A stretch of DNA of 64,000 bases, from contig NZ_JACCBV010000001.1 in the NCBI RefSeq assembly GCF_013409785.1, positions 496,001 to 560,000 of the forward strand, written 5' to 3'. Below are positions 15,823 to 25,273 of the stretch, one piece after another. The DNA is from Microbacterium immunditiarum (GTDB taxonomy: Bacteria; Actinomycetota; Actinomycetes; Actinomycetales; Microbacteriaceae). The first letter of the stretch is position 1. Each line of letters opens with the position of its first letter. The notes below the pieces were generated by a model. The model was not told the DNA's origin, did no database searches, and saw only the letters and a list, made by a program, of their open reading frames with translations. The position numbers and the translations under genes were made by a program.

Positions 15823-17219
15823 GACCCCACCCCGACGCTCGCGTCGTCCGGAAGAATCTTCCCCGGGTTCATGATGCCCTTCGGGTCGAGGCTGCGCTTG
15901 ATCGCCATCATGACATCGACCGCGCCGCCGTGCTCGGCGCGCAGCAGATGGCGCTTCCCCGCGCCGATGCCGTGCTCGCCCGTGATCGTGCCTTCGAGGG
16001 CGAGGGCTCCGAGGACGATCTCATCCGCGGCCTCGCTCGCCCGTGCCCAATGAGCGTCGTCGCGCGAGTCGGTGGCGATGAGCACGTGCAGGTTCCCGTC
16101 CCCGGCATGGCCGAAGACATGGCCCGTGAGGCCTGCGGCATCCAGAACCCCACGCGTGAAGGCAACCGCGTCGGGGAATGCGGAGAGCGGCACCGCGATG
16201 TCGACCAGCTTGAGCGTCGGCATGCCCGTCGCCCTGACCACGGCGGGACCGAGCTGCTCGCGCGCGGACATGATCGAACGGAACTGATCGCGGGTCGTGG
16301 CCTCGATCTCTCCCCCGAACTCTGCGACGACCTCGGTCACGGCGCCTATCTCCGAGTCGACGGCGGCTTCTTCGCCGCCGTCGCACGCAACCAACAGGGT
16401 GGCGACCGGGCGCGGCTGCAATGGCGACGATTCCGCGAGCACGGGCGCGACGCTGTTCTCCAGGAGCTCGAGCGATGCGGGACGCACTCCGATGCCGAGC
16501 ACCGCCCGCACGACTTCGGCGGCGGCGTCCACCGTGTCGAAACGAGCAACCAGCCCTCGCTCGACCGTGGGAGTGGGCGACACGCGCAGCACCGCGCCCG
16601 TGACGATTCCCAGCGTCCCCTCTGAACCCACGAAGAGATCGACGAGGTCGTAACCCGAGGAGGTCTTGCTCGCCCGAGTGCCGAGTCGGACCAGCGAGCC
16701 GTCGGCGAGTACGACCTCCAGTGCGACGACATGGTCGCGCGTGACGCCGTACTTGACAGCACGGCTGCCGCTCGAATTGTTCCCGATCATGCCGCCGATC
16801 GTCGCCGGGGCCCCGGGATTCGGTGGGAAGAAGACGCCGTGCGGACGCAGCATCCGATTCAATTCCGGATGCGTGATCCCCGCGTCCACCTCGACCTGGA
16901 AGTCATCGATCAAGAGCCGCCGCAGGCGGTTCATCTCGCGCATGTCGAGCGTGATGCCGCCGTGCAGGGCAAGACCCTGGCCTTCGAGTGAGCTGCCCGT
17001 ACCCCAGGGCACGATCGGCGTGCCGAGCTCTGCGGCGAGCCGTACGACGGCCTGGACCTCCTCGACCGTGCGCGGGACGACCACGGCGTCGGGCGCCGAA
17101 CGCCGCCCGCGCCGCGCGAAGCCCTCGTCGCGACCGTACTCGCGCAGCGCCGCGCCCTGTCGCGTTTCAGGCGCAAGAGGCAGGGCGCGGATCCGCTCGA
17201 GCAGGCCGGACTCAGCCAT
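15819..17219 (-). CDS. FAD-linked oxidase, GlcD/D-lactate dehydrogenase type
   Basis: A 466-residue flavoprotein of the vanillyl-alcohol-oxidase fold. The FAD-binding half has PWGTGSSLEGQ, GGMIGNNSSGSRAVKYG and a GSEGTLGIVT motif; the C-terminal part has GHVFGHAGDGNLH and GTITGEHGIGAGKR, including the metal/substrate His residues of 2-hydroxyacid dehydrogenases. It likely oxidises a 2-hydroxy acid to a 2-oxo acid. The start overlaps the enoyl-CoA hydratase stop by 8 bp. In this locus it could oxidise a small hydroxy acid formed after ring or chain cleavage, which is inference. Confidence 0.86.
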   Translation of the reverse strand: MAESGLLERIRALPLAPETRQGAALREYGRDEGFARRGRRSAPDAVVVPRTVEEVQAVVRLAAELGTPIVPWGTGSSLEGQGLALHGGITLDMREMNRLRRLLIDDFQVEVDAGITHPELNRMLRPHGVFFPPNPGAPATIGGMIGNNSSGSRAVKYGVTRDHVVALEVVLADGSLVRLGTRASKTSSGYDLVDLFVGSEGTLGIVTGAVLRVSPTPTVERGLVARFDTVDAAAEVVRAVLGIGVRPASLELLENSVAPVLAESSPLQPRPVATLLVACDGGEEAAVDSEIGAVTEVVAEFGGEIEATTRDQFRSIMSAREQLGPAVVRATGMPTLKLVDIAVPLSAFPDAVAFTRGVLDAAGLTGHVFGHAGDGNLHVLIATDSRDDAHWARASEAADEIVLGALALEGTITGEHGIGAGKRHLLRAEHGGAVDVMMAIKRSLDPKGIMNPGKILPDDASVGVGS

Positions 17220-17967
17220 TTCCGAACGAGTCCAGGAGCTCGAGCGTCGGCGGAGAGGTCATGTCGCGCACGGCGACGGCCATCTCGGCGCGCACGTCTT
17301 CGAGATCGAACGTCCGTGACATCAACAGCTTCACCGCCTCGACGGCGGCGGGTCGCTTGGCCGTGAGCGTCGAAAGGAAGTCTTCGAGTCTCGCATCGAA
17401 TTCGTCTTCGGCCGCCGACCACAGGGCGAGTCCGATCGCCGCGGCCTCCTGACCGCGCACACGGCGGCCCGTGAGGATTAGCTCCATCGCCCTCTGCCGG
17501 CCCACTCGTTCGGCGAGGAGCTGGGTCGCGCCCCCACCCGGGATGAGACCCGCGTTGATGTGCTGGTCACCGAGGCGCGCGTCGTCCGACGTGACGATGA
17601 AGTCGCAGCACATCGCCAGCTCCAGCCCGCCCGCGAGCGCGAGACCCCGCACCGCCGCGACTGTCGGCACGGGGAGGGACGTCAGGCGCCGCGTGAGCCC
17701 GTAAAGGGGGTCGAACCAGCCGTCCTGGAGATCGTCCTGCCCCCCGTGGGCGAGGCCGCGTACCTCGACGAGATCACCGCCCGAGCAGAACGTGCCTCCT
17801 TGCCCGAACAGCACCACGACCCCGACGCCCTCGTCGTCGGCGAGTGAGGCGAGCACCTCGTCGAGCCGCGCCAGCACCGCCCGGTTGTACGCGTTGCGCT
17901 TGCTCGGCCGGTTGAGCCCGATGCGCGCGACAGCACCCTCCACTTCGAGGGTGACGACATCTTCCAT
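17212..17967 (-). CDS. Enoyl-CoA hydratase/isomerase
   Basis: A 251-residue crotonase-fold protein. The oxyanion-hole regions are FCSGGDLVEV and ALAGGLELAMCCDFIV; the second carries the usual GG turn. At the catalytic loop it has GLIPGGGATQLLAERVG, where the first family Glu is not obvious (ECH has E at ELAMCCD, which is present). It may hydrate, isomerise or cleave a CoA ester. The ATG at 17967 shares a base with the SDR stop (TGATG). Confidence 0.85.
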   Translation of the reverse strand: MEDVVTLEVEGAVARIGLNRPSKRNAYNRAVLARLDEVLASLADDEGVGVVVLFGQGGTFCSGGDLVEVRGLAHGGQDDLQDGWFDPLYGLTRRLTSLPVPTVAAVRGLALAGGLELAMCCDFIVTSDDARLGDQHINAGLIPGGGATQLLAERVGRQRAMELILTGRRVRGQEAAAIGLALWSAAEDEFDARLEDFLSTLTAKRPAAVEAVKLLMSRTFDLEDVRAEMAVAVRDMTSPPTLELLDSFGNG

Positions 17968-18749
17968 CAGATGAACCCTCCATTTACCGACAGGATCTGC
18001 CCGGTGATCCATGCCGCGTCGTCCGACGCGAGGAACACGATGGCGTTGGCCTGATCCGTCGGCGTCCCGAGGCGGCCGAGGGGGTACATCTTCACGATGC
18101 GATCCTCGTACTTGCCCATCCACTCGGAGGTGCTCGGTGTATGAGTCGCCGAGGGCGACACCCCGTTCACGCGAACCGACCGCGGTCCGACCTCGCGGGC
18201 GAGTGTCTTGGTCAGCGACCACAGCGCGGCCTTCCCCGCGCCGTACATCGCGAGATTCCTGTCCTGACCGAAGTAGGAGTCCGAGATCACGTTCACGACG
18301 CTCGCCCCGCCCTCAAGGTCCACCATCCCGGGCAGGAGGGCCTGCAGGACGCGGACGTGGCCGACGAAGTTCACCTCGATCAGCGGCCGCCACTGACTCT
18401 CGGGCATGTCCAAGAACGGTCCCGTGATGGGTCCGGGCGCGGCGATCGCCGCGCAGTTGATGAGCACGTCCGTCGTGGGCACATCGGCGCGCAGTCGCTC
18501 GGTCGCGCCGGCCACGCTCTCCGCATCAGCGATGTCGACCATGTCCCGCCGATGCTCACCCCCCGGCCACGAGTCGAGCAGCTCGGCGTGGGCCTCGCGT
18601 GCGGCATCCGCGTCGCGATCCCAGATCGTGACGTTCGCTCCCGCGGCAGCAAGCTGCCGAGCCACCTCGCGCGCGATACCCGAGCCTGCGCCCGTGACCA
18701 CGGCCTCCGTGCCCTGGAAGCCTGCCGCTGCTCTCGTGCCGGCACTCAT
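17967..18749 (-). CDS. SDR-family dehydrogenase
   Basis: A 260-residue short-chain dehydrogenase. The nucleotide loop is TGAGSGIA with an acidic WDRDAD after strand 2, suggesting NAD preference. NCAAIA, a Ser in NVISDSYFG, and YGAGK supply the catalytic triad region; IVFLASDDAAWITGQILSVNGGF closes the fold. ATGA overlap with the upstream CoA-lyase stop selects the start at 18749. It is the second SDR of the locus and differs clearly in sequence from the first, so the two probably act on different intermediates. Confidence 0.88.
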   Translation of the reverse strand: MSAGTRAAAGFQGTEAVVTGAGSGIAREVARQLAAAGANVTIWDRDADAAREAHAELLDSWPGGEHRRDMVDIADAESVAGATERLRADVPTTDVLINCAAIAAPGPITGPFLDMPESQWRPLIEVNFVGHVRVLQALLPGMVDLEGGASVVNVISDSYFGQDRNLAMYGAGKAALWSLTKTLAREVGPRSVRVNGVSPSATHTPSTSEWMGKYEDRIVKMYPLGRLGTPTDQANAIVFLASDDAAWITGQILSVNGGFI

Positions 18750-19687
18750 TGCGCGACGCTCACGATTCCGCGCTTCGCGTTCTGTTCGGCCCACTCCGCG
18801 CGGCGAAGCAGCAGCTTGGCCTGGGCGACGACCGGCGGTGTGACCTCCAACCCCGCGACACCCGCGACGGCAGCGTCGCCGCTCTCCTCGGCGTGGCTCT
18901 CGACGGCGACCATCTGGCGCGCGAGCTGGAGGTCCTCGTCCGTGGGCGTGAAGCCCCAGCGAATGCCCTTCACGTGCGCGGGGTGGGCCGCGAGCTTGCC
19001 GGTGAAGCCCAGGCGGGCCGTGAGGCTCGCGTCCTTCATGATGTAGTCCATGTCGGTCAGCGTGAACGCGGCACCGTCGATCGCCTCGACTCCGACGGCC
19101 TGAGCTGCCGCGACGACCGCTCCGCGGGCGTAGAGCAGCTCAGGGGACCCCTCACGGAGGCTGTCCTCGTGGCGGCGCATGAGCCCGACCGCCGCGCTGA
19201 AGTCCTCCCGGCCGAACAGCACACCACGGACCCGCGGGTGGGCCGCTGCGATGTCCTCGGCTCGCAGAACGCCCTTGGGGGTCTCGATCATGGCGATGAT
19301 GCGCAGAGGCGCCGCCGATCGGCCCGACGCGAGCTCCATCGCCTCGAGCTGCTCTGCCACGGCCCGCACGTCTTCGGCGCTCTCGGTCTTCGGGATCACG
19401 ACACCCGATGCCTCGGTGCGCAGCACGGTCTCGATGTCGTCGCGCCAATAGGGGCCCGAGGGGTGATTGATGCGCGGGTAGACGAGCACATCCGCGTCGG
19501 TGAACCGCGTTCCCCCGAGCTCGTCGATGAGCACCTGCCGTGCCGCGGCTTTGGCCTCGGGCGTATATTGCACGCCGTCCTCCACGCACGGGATGATGAC
19601 ATCGGGCTGGTATTTGAGCGACTTCGCGATCATCGACGCGTCTCCGCCCGGCATCATCATCCAGATGACGCGCTGATCCTCGGACAT
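18746..19687 (-). CDS. HpcH/CitE-type CoA-ester lyase or aldolase
   Basis: A 313-residue TIM-barrel lyase of the HpcH/HpaI and citrate-lyase-beta superfamily. PCVEDGVQYTPEAK holds a metal-binding Glu/Asp pair, RINHPSGPYW the conserved Arg, MIETPKGV the second metal Glu, and GREDFS an Asp. Such enzymes cleave or form beta-hydroxyacyl-CoA esters (malyl-, citramalyl- or methylmalyl-CoA). The ATG at 19687 has AAGGAGG 5 nt upstream, which favours it over an in-frame start at 19702. It follows the amidohydrolase by 40 bp in the same operon. Confidence 0.83.
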   Translation of the reverse strand: MSEDQRVIWMMMPGGDASMIAKSLKYQPDVIIPCVEDGVQYTPEAKAAARQVLIDELGGTRFTDADVLVYPRINHPSGPYWRDDIETVLRTEASGVVIPKTESAEDVRAVAEQLEAMELASGRSAAPLRIIAMIETPKGVLRAEDIAAAHPRVRGVLFGREDFSAAVGLMRRHEDSLREGSPELLYARGAVVAAAQAVGVEAIDGAAFTLTDMDYIMKDASLTARLGFTGKLAAHPAHVKGIRWGFTPTDEDLQLARQMVAVESHAEESGDAAVAGVAGLEVTPPVVAQAKLLLRRAEWAEQNAKRGIVSVAQ

Positions 19688-19727
19688 GTCTTCCTCCTTC
19701 AATCGAGTTCTGGCTCTCTCCGCGGTT

Positions 19728-20573
19728 TCAGGACACGCCCAGCAGGCGCGCCGCGTTGCGATAGAGGATCTTGTCGACCACGTCCTCTTTGAATCCGTAC
19801 GCCTGCAGGTCGCTGATCCAACGCTCGGGCGAGATGACGGGATAGTCGGTGCCGAAGAGCACCTTGTCCTGCAGGAGCGACTTGGCGTGCTGCACGACGC
19901 TCGGCGGCAGATACTTCGGCGACCACCCGGAGAGGTCGATGTACACGTTCGCGTTGTGCATCGCGAGGGCGAGCAGATCGTCGTGCCACGGCCAGCCCGG
20001 GTGGGCGCAGATCAGCGGAATCCGTGGGAAGCTCGTCGCGAACTCCTCGATGTCGGGGAACGGCCGCGCGTGACGGAGACGGACGCCGCCGGCCCCCGGC
20101 AGACCGGCGCCGAACCCGGTGTGGCCCGCGTGCATGAGGACGACCAGCCCCTCGGATTGGATCGCGTCCCAAAGGGGGAAGAACCGGGGATCGGCGGGAG
20201 AGAAGGACTGCGCCGGCGGGTGCAGCTTGACGCCGGTGAATCCGTACCGGCTCTTGAATCGGCGCACCTCGCGGATCGCCTCGCGCCCCTTCCACGGGTC
20301 GATCGACCCGAACCCGATGAAGAAGTCCGGATGCTGCTCGACGACGCTCGCGATGAATTCGTTGCTCGTCGCCGGCTGCCGCGTCATCGTCTCGGCGTCC
20401 CACGCGAGCAGGACGGCTCGTTCCACACCCGCATCCGTGAACTTGCTCACGAGATCGGAGAACGGCTCGGCCTTGTCCATGATCCCGAACGCGTTGCTGA
20501 AGTAGCTTCCTCCGCTGCCCTCCAGGTACTCCGTCGTCGGAGGGTGGACGTGAACGTCGATCGCTCGCACCAT
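19728..20573 (-). CDS. Amidohydrolase (ACMSD/decarboxylase-like)
   Basis: A 281-residue metal-dependent TIM-barrel hydrolase of the amidohydrolase-2 family. Metal ligands are visible as DVHVH at the N-terminus, HAGHTG, ICAHPGWPWHDD and GTDYP. Related enzymes decarboxylate or hydrolyse cyclic acids and lactones. It is the first gene after the promoter at 20623-20651, with GAAAGG 6 nt before the ATG, and two copies of the locus operator lie directly upstream. So it heads the seven-gene operon down to the acyl-CoA ligase. Confidence 0.82.
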   Translation of the reverse strand: MVRAIDVHVHPPTTEYLEGSGGSYFSNAFGIMDKAEPFSDLVSKFTDAGVERAVLLAWDAETMTRQPATSNEFIASVVEQHPDFFIGFGSIDPWKGREAIREVRRFKSRYGFTGVKLHPPAQSFSPADPRFFPLWDAIQSEGLVVLMHAGHTGFGAGLPGAGGVRLRHARPFPDIEEFATSFPRIPLICAHPGWPWHDDLLALAMHNANVYIDLSGWSPKYLPPSVVQHAKSLLQDKVLFGTDYPVISPERWISDLQAYGFKEDVVDKILYRNAARLLGVS

Positions 20574-20603
20574 TGCAGGCCTTTCAAACCTTCACGATCG
20601 GAC

Positions 20604-20639
20604 ATACCGACCGGTTGGAATCAACATACCGGTTGGAAT
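20604..20639. promoter_or_regulatory. Two tandem operator sites of the locus TetR regulator (predicted)
   Basis: ATACCGACCGGTTGGAAT (20604-20621) is an 18-bp near-palindrome. The adjoining 18 bp (20622-20639) repeat its right half ACCGGTTGGAAT but have a degraded left half. Similar palindromes are at 29252-29269 and 30050-30067. The pair covers the -10 box and start region of the amidohydrolase promoter. Confidence 0.72.
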
Positions 20640-20651
20640 GCAATGCGTCAA
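20623..20651 (-). promoter_or_regulatory. Promoter of the amidohydrolase-ligase operon
   Basis: On the minus strand, -35 TTGACG (20646-20651), 17-bp spacer and -10 TATGTT (20623-20628). The -35 overlaps the last codons of the thioesterase gene, so the second operon has its own promoter. Confidence 0.65.
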
Positions 20652-21541
20652 TTGTCTCCATCGGACGGATGCCGGATCACGCCCTCCTGCACGCAAAGAG
20701 CGACGAGGACCCCGTCCTCCCGATAGATCCGGCCGACCGCGAGACCCCGGGCGGACCGAGCGGAGACGGGCGACTGTACGAAGAGCAGCCACTCGTCCGC
20801 GCGTGCCGGCTCATACAGCCAAAGCGCATGATCGAGGCTCACCATCCGCAACCCGAGATCCGTCGCGCGCCGGCCATGGGGCGCCAGAGTCACGTGCAGA
20901 AGTCCGAAGTCGCTCGCGTACGCGATCGCGGCGCGGTGTCGGGCTTCGTCCTCCCCGAGCGGTAATCGCGATCTGAACCACAGTCCTCGACTGGGACCGT
21001 CCGACGCGTCACCGCCGGCCGGGATCTCATCGATGAGGCGCAGGTCGAATCCCCGCTCGGTTTGCCAGATGCGGCTGGTCGGATCGCCTCGCCCGGCGAA
21101 CCGTTCAGCGATGTTCGGCAGGGTGTGCGGTCGCGGCACGGCCGCGGTGAGACGCTGCGCGTGGACGGCCGACTGCTCCGGATGCTGGAAGGACACGGTC
21201 GCCGTGAACACGAGGCCGTCCTGATGCGCGTCGACCCGTCGCACCGCATACGATCTGCCTTCCGTCAGCCGGGCGACCCGATAGGCGACGTCGGCGTCCG
21301 ATCGCGCCGGACGCAGGAAGCTGGCGTGCACGGAGTGCACGACCCGACCCGTTCCGATCGTCCGCTGCGCCGCGGTCACCGCCTGCGCGACGAGCTGGCC
21401 TCCATAGACCAGTCCCGTCGGCATGGGCGCGCTCGGGCCGGTGAACACGTCTTCCTCGCGCTCGTCGGCGAGCTCCAGCACCCGCTCGAGCACGAGGGTG
21501 TCGCGCAGCGCCGCGATCGCCTCAGGCGTCGACTGAGTCAC
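20648..21541 (-). CDS. Acyl-CoA thioesterase II (TesB-like)
   Basis: A 297-residue double-hotdog thioesterase that would release CoA from acyl-CoA. GGQLVAQAVTAAQRT and VHSVHASFLRPARSD belong to the first hotdog; the second contains ASDFGLLHV and LDHALWLYEP, with the Asp of SLDHALW as a catalytic residue. GTG at 21541 gives an N-terminus that fits the family and overlaps the flavoprotein gene by 20 bp. In a catabolic operon it may prevent CoA trapping or release a product acid. Confidence 0.85.
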   Translation of the reverse strand: MTQSTPEAIAALRDTLVLERVLELADEREEDVFTGPSAPMPTGLVYGGQLVAQAVTAAQRTIGTGRVVHSVHASFLRPARSDADVAYRVARLTEGRSYAVRRVDAHQDGLVFTATVSFQHPEQSAVHAQRLTAAVPRPHTLPNIAERFAGRGDPTSRIWQTERGFDLRLIDEIPAGGDASDGPSRGLWFRSRLPLGEDEARHRAAIAYASDFGLLHVTLAPHGRRATDLGLRMVSLDHALWLYEPARADEWLLFVQSPVSARSARGLAVGRIYREDGVLVALCVQEGVIRHPSDGDN

Positions 21542-23174
21542 GGGTTCGCTCGCGTTCGAGGACGGATGCCGCGTGCCGCGCCGCCGCGAGTCCGAAGGTG
21601 AACGCGCGAGCGTTGGCAATGCCGCTGTTGTACCAATAGCCCTCGATGAGCGCGGCCCCGGCGTTTCCGGCGGCGTAGAGCCCCGCGAGCGGGCGGTCGC
21701 GCCAATCGAGCACGCGAGCGTTCTCATCGAACCGCAGACCGCCTCGGCCGCCGACCGTGGTCAGCTCGAGCGGGATCGCGTAGAGCCGCCCTTCGAGGGG
21801 CCGCAGGCACGGGTTGGGCTCGACGTCTCGATCTCCGTTGTTGCGCGCGTACGCGGTGGACCCTCGCGCGAAGTCAGGATCCTCCCCCGTGCGGGCATGC
21901 TCGTTGTACTGCGTCAGGGTCTGGACGAAGCCGCCCTCATCGACCCCGAGCGTCTGCGCCAGCTCGGCAGCCGAGTCCGCCGAGACGAGCCAATCCGGCA
22001 CGACACCGGGAGCCACAGAGCCGAGCCAGTACTTGTCCTTCCATGCCTGGTCGAAGACGAACCACGCGCGGTGGTTCACGTACTGCTGCGTCTTCGCATC
22101 GAGGTGGTTGATACCCGAGACGAGATCGCGGTAGAAGGATTCGTCCGCGAAGCGTCCGCCCTCCGCGTTCACGACGAGACTGCCCGGGAATGCCGGCTCG
22201 CGCACGAACAGTCGCCGCAGCGGCTGACCGTTGAACGTCTCGCCGGGGATGCTGAGGGCGGGAACGAGGATCTGCCCGGAAAGCGAGCTGAACGATGCAC
22301 CGGCTTCCAGTGCGAGCAGGATCGCCTCGCCGTCGACGTTCGGCATGCCCGCAGGAGCGGCCGGCGGATAGGGGTCGAACCACGACTGCATCCGCGGATT
22401 CCAGTCGTACGCGCCCGTGGCCAGCACGACGCTTCGAGCGAGAACGGGCGCGGCATCCGCCCCGCGACCGATCGTCAGCTCCCACTCATCACCGTGGCGC
22501 CGAAGTCCGGTGAGCGGGCTGTCGAGCCGGATGTCCACACCGGTGCTGAGGGCCGAGCTCAGGAGCCAGCCGACGGTGGCCGTCCCGAATCCGACCCATC
22601 CCTCGGCGCGCCGGCGGGCGAGCAGGTCGTGATCCCAGCGAGCGATGGTGCCGAACCCGCCCCACGACTGGACCTCAGGCCACGACGTCGGCATGCGGTC
22701 GTAGATCGGCGATCGCACCAGACGGTCCGCCCACTCGCCCGGCAGAGTCTTGGTGTCGAAGACGGGCGACGCCAGGTAGCGCCCCTCCGTGCGCCCGGAC
22801 GGCGCCTCTGCGTAGTAGTCGGGGTACGTGCGCACGACTTCATACGGCACGCCGCACTCATCCGCCAAGTAGTCGAGTGCGGGTCCTACTCGCTCGGCGA
22901 ACGCACGCGTCAGGGCTGGGTCATTGCGTCCCGCCGACAGGTGGTCGATGTGCGCCGCACCCTCCTCCGGTGTGTCGGGAAAGCCCTGCGCGAGGGCACG
23001 GCTCGTCGCGGGCGCCCAGATCAGGCCGGTGGAGTAGGCGAATGTGCCGCCGACGAACGACGACGCCTCGAAGACAGCAGTCGTGCGACCGGCACGCCGT
23101 GCCCCGATCGCCGCGGTAAGTCCCGCCCCGCCAGCGCCGATCACAGCGATGTCGACGGTCTCAGCGTGGTCCAT
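21522..23174 (-). CDS. FAD-dependent dehydrogenase (ketosteroid-dehydrogenase/fumarate-reductase type)
   Basis: A 550-residue flavoprotein. The dinucleotide motif is VIGAGGAGLTAAIGAR at residues 10-25. The C-terminal FAD-binding signature reads GGLRFDENARVLDWRD with GLYAAGNAGA about 15 residues later. This is the family of 3-ketosteroid dehydrogenases and soluble fumarate reductases, which introduce or reduce C=C bonds next to a carbonyl. GAGGAGG upstream of the ATG at 23174 marks an independent ribosome binding site; the gap to the preceding gene is 9 bp. Together with the next flavoprotein it suggests ring desaturation or reduction steps. Confidence 0.83.
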   Translation of the reverse strand: MDHAETVDIAVIGAGGAGLTAAIGARRAGRTTAVFEASSFVGGTFAYSTGLIWAPATSRALAQGFPDTPEEGAAHIDHLSAGRNDPALTRAFAERVGPALDYLADECGVPYEVVRTYPDYYAEAPSGRTEGRYLASPVFDTKTLPGEWADRLVRSPIYDRMPTSWPEVQSWGGFGTIARWDHDLLARRRAEGWVGFGTATVGWLLSSALSTGVDIRLDSPLTGLRRHGDEWELTIGRGADAAPVLARSVVLATGAYDWNPRMQSWFDPYPPAAPAGMPNVDGEAILLALEAGASFSSLSGQILVPALSIPGETFNGQPLRRLFVREPAFPGSLVVNAEGGRFADESFYRDLVSGINHLDAKTQQYVNHRAWFVFDQAWKDKYWLGSVAPGVVPDWLVSADSAAELAQTLGVDEGGFVQTLTQYNEHARTGEDPDFARGSTAYARNNGDRDVEPNPCLRPLEGRLYAIPLELTTVGGRGGLRFDENARVLDWRDRPLAGLYAAGNAGAALIEGYWYNSGIANARAFTFGLAAARHAASVLERERTRDSVDA

Positions 23175-23183
23175 ATGTCCTCC

Positions 23184-24533
23184 TCAGCTCCATCCCAGAT
23201 CGGCCGCGAGCGCTGCGGCCGTGACCCTGCCCAAGGCGAGACCTCGCACGAGGCCCCCCGTGTATCCGCGCGCGTTCAGGCCACCGAGGTCGGCGCCGGC
23301 GACGTACAGACCGGGGATCGGCTCTCCGCCGGAGAGCACGCGCCCATCGGCATCCGCCGCGAGCCCGCGATATGTGAACGTGATGGCGGGCTGCACTTCG
23401 ATCGCGGCGAACGGCGGTTCGATCAGCGGCGACCGAAGCCGCGTGCGTGAGGGGTCCAGCGCACTCCCCGCCAGCAGCGCGGCGTTGAACTCGCGGACAG
23501 TCGCCACGGCTCGCGTGCCGTCGTAACCCCACTCGTCGAGCGATGAAGCGAGCTCGTCCATCTCCTGCGCCGACGCCGTGCGGGCACCTCGTTCGTCGGC
23601 GAGCTCGAGCTTGTCGACGGCATCCATCCCCGGGATGAACGCCCGGACGACCTCGGTGCGGCGGATGCGCTCGTCGATGATGAGCACTGCACGGCCGGTC
23701 GCGGCGACCGCGATCGTGTTGACGTGGTCGCCGAGGGATTCATCCGTGAAGCGCAGACCTCGACTGTCCACGAGAACGCCGTGCTCGGAGTAGTACTGCG
23801 AGAGCGCCGCGAAGTCGCGCGGCTCGAACCGGTCGACCGGGTACGCGACGAGATGCCCGTAGAACCCGTCCGCAGGCCCTGCCAGATCGGCGCCGACATC
23901 GAGACCGAGCCGGATGCCGTCGCCGACGCTTCGCTGATTCGAGCGGAGCAGGAGGTCGCGGGCGCTTTCACCCATCCACTCCGCACGCGCTTCCTCGGTC
24001 GACTGGAATCCCCCCGTCGCCACCACCACCGCGCGGGCGCCGAGCGTCTGCTCCCCGCCTTCCCCGTCGGGCACGACCACGCCTGTGACACGACCGTCCT
24101 GGGTCGTGAGCGAGGATGGCGCGGTGCCGCGCAGCACGTAGCCGCCCGCCGACTCCACGATGGAGACGCATCGCGCGATGTATGCACCGACGTCGATCTG
24201 CCGCCCCTCCCCGTATCCGAGCACTTTCGTCAGGCGCGGACCGAGCGGCACCGAGAGCTCTTCGACCCACGCGAAGGACGGCTCCAGGGCATCCAGCATC
24301 CGGGTGAACAGCTCTGTGTCTCCGCCGGGATCCTCTTCCCCGAACACGTCGAGGGAAGGCGCTGTCCACACGTAGCCCTCCGAGAGCCGAGCCGAGCCGC
24401 CGACATCGTCGGCTGCTTCGAGGACGATGACCGATCGCTGCCGCTGCGCGACGGATGCCGCTACCGTCAGGCCGGCCATCCCGCCACCGATCACGACGAC
24501 ATCGACGTCGAGCGCGTCATCCGCTCCGCTCAT
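23184..24533 (-). CDS. Second FAD-dependent dehydrogenase of the same superfamily
   Basis: A 449-residue flavoprotein with VVIGGGMAGLTVAASVA at residues 12-28, EAADDVGGSARLS, and a C-terminal GLYVAGADLGGLNARGYTGG that binds FAD. It is about 100 residues shorter than its neighbour and only distantly similar, so it is not a recent duplicate. It starts by an ATGA overlap with the livF-like gene, so it is translated with the transporter. Probable role: oxidation or reduction of a C=C bond in the imported substrate. Confidence 0.82.
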   Translation of the reverse strand: MSGADDALDVDVVVIGGGMAGLTVAASVAQRQRSVIVLEAADDVGGSARLSEGYVWTAPSLDVFGEEDPGGDTELFTRMLDALEPSFAWVEELSVPLGPRLTKVLGYGEGRQIDVGAYIARCVSIVESAGGYVLRGTAPSSLTTQDGRVTGVVVPDGEGGEQTLGARAVVVATGGFQSTEEARAEWMGESARDLLLRSNQRSVGDGIRLGLDVGADLAGPADGFYGHLVAYPVDRFEPRDFAALSQYYSEHGVLVDSRGLRFTDESLGDHVNTIAVAATGRAVLIIDERIRRTEVVRAFIPGMDAVDKLELADERGARTASAQEMDELASSLDEWGYDGTRAVATVREFNAALLAGSALDPSRTRLRSPLIEPPFAAIEVQPAITFTYRGLAADADGRVLSGGEPIPGLYVAGADLGGLNARGYTGGLVRGLALGRVTAAALAADLGWS

Positions 24534-25273
24534 GCACCCTCCAGATCCGGCTCGGCGGGACCGACGCTGAGATAGACGTCCCGCATGAAGTCCCGCGATG
24601 CGAGGACCGCGCCGTCCGCGCGATAGGTGACTCGTCCTCCCCGCAGGACGATCGATTCGGTGGCGATATCCGCAAGCCAGGCGACGTTCTGCTCCGCCAC
24701 GAGGATGCCGACCCCGAGCGAGCTCATCTGCTGCAACTTGTCGGCGATCATCCCGACGATCCGCGGGGCGATGCCGACGCTGGGCTCGTCGAGCAGCATG
24801 AGCCGTGGCCGGCGCACGAGGGCGCGGGCGATCGCCACGATCTGCTGCTGACCGCCGCTGAGCTGCCCGGCCGGCCTCGGAAGCCACTCGAGCAACTCGG
24901 GGAAGACCTCCGCCGTCGCGTCGAGGCTTTCGGCGAGCGCCGTCCCCTTCAAGCCCGCCATGCGCGCCGACATGCGGAGGTTCTCCTCGACCGTGATCTC
25001 GTCGAAGAGCAGCCGCCCCTCGGGGACCCACCCGATGCCGGAGTTCAAACGTCGCGAATGGCGCCACCTGGTGACGTCTGTCCCGTCGAGCCGGATCGCG
25101 CCGGCCGTCGGACGGATCGTCCCCGCGATCGTGCGGAGCAGGGTCGATTTGCCCGCCCCGTTGGGGCCGGCGACGACGACGATGCCGCCGGTGGGCAGCG
25201 CGACGCTCACGTCCCAAAGCACCTGGAGATCGCCGTATCCGGCGCAGACGTCTTCGACTTCCAGCAAGCTCAC
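24530..25273 (-). CDS. Branched-chain-type ABC transporter ATP-binding protein (LivF)
   Basis: A 247-residue ATPase of the LivF group. Walker A is GPNGAGKSTLL (about residues 36-46), followed by GWVPEGRLLFDEITVEENL, the signature LSGGQQQIVAIARAL, Walker B LMLLDEP and ILVAEQNVAWL in place of the switch His region, as usual for LivF. Both ends overlap neighbours by ATGA. It pairs with the ATPase part of the adjoining permease-ATPase fusion. Confidence 0.9.
   Translation of the reverse strand: MSLLEVEDVCAGYGDLQVLWDVSVALPTGGIVVVAGPNGAGKSTLLRTIAGTIRPTAGAIRLDGTDVTRWRHSRRLNSGIGWVPEGRLLFDEITVEENLRMSARMAGLKGTALAESLDATAEVFPELLEWLPRPAGQLSGGQQQIVAIARALVRRPRLMLLDEPSVGIAPRIVGMIADKLQQMSSLGVGILVAEQNVAWLADIATESIVLRGGRVTYRADGAVLASRDFMRDVYLSVGPAEPDLEGA

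Noticed and set aside
21522..24533. Tandem duplication of one flavoprotein gene
   Set aside because: The two proteins differ by about 100 residues and share little beyond the FAD-binding motifs.
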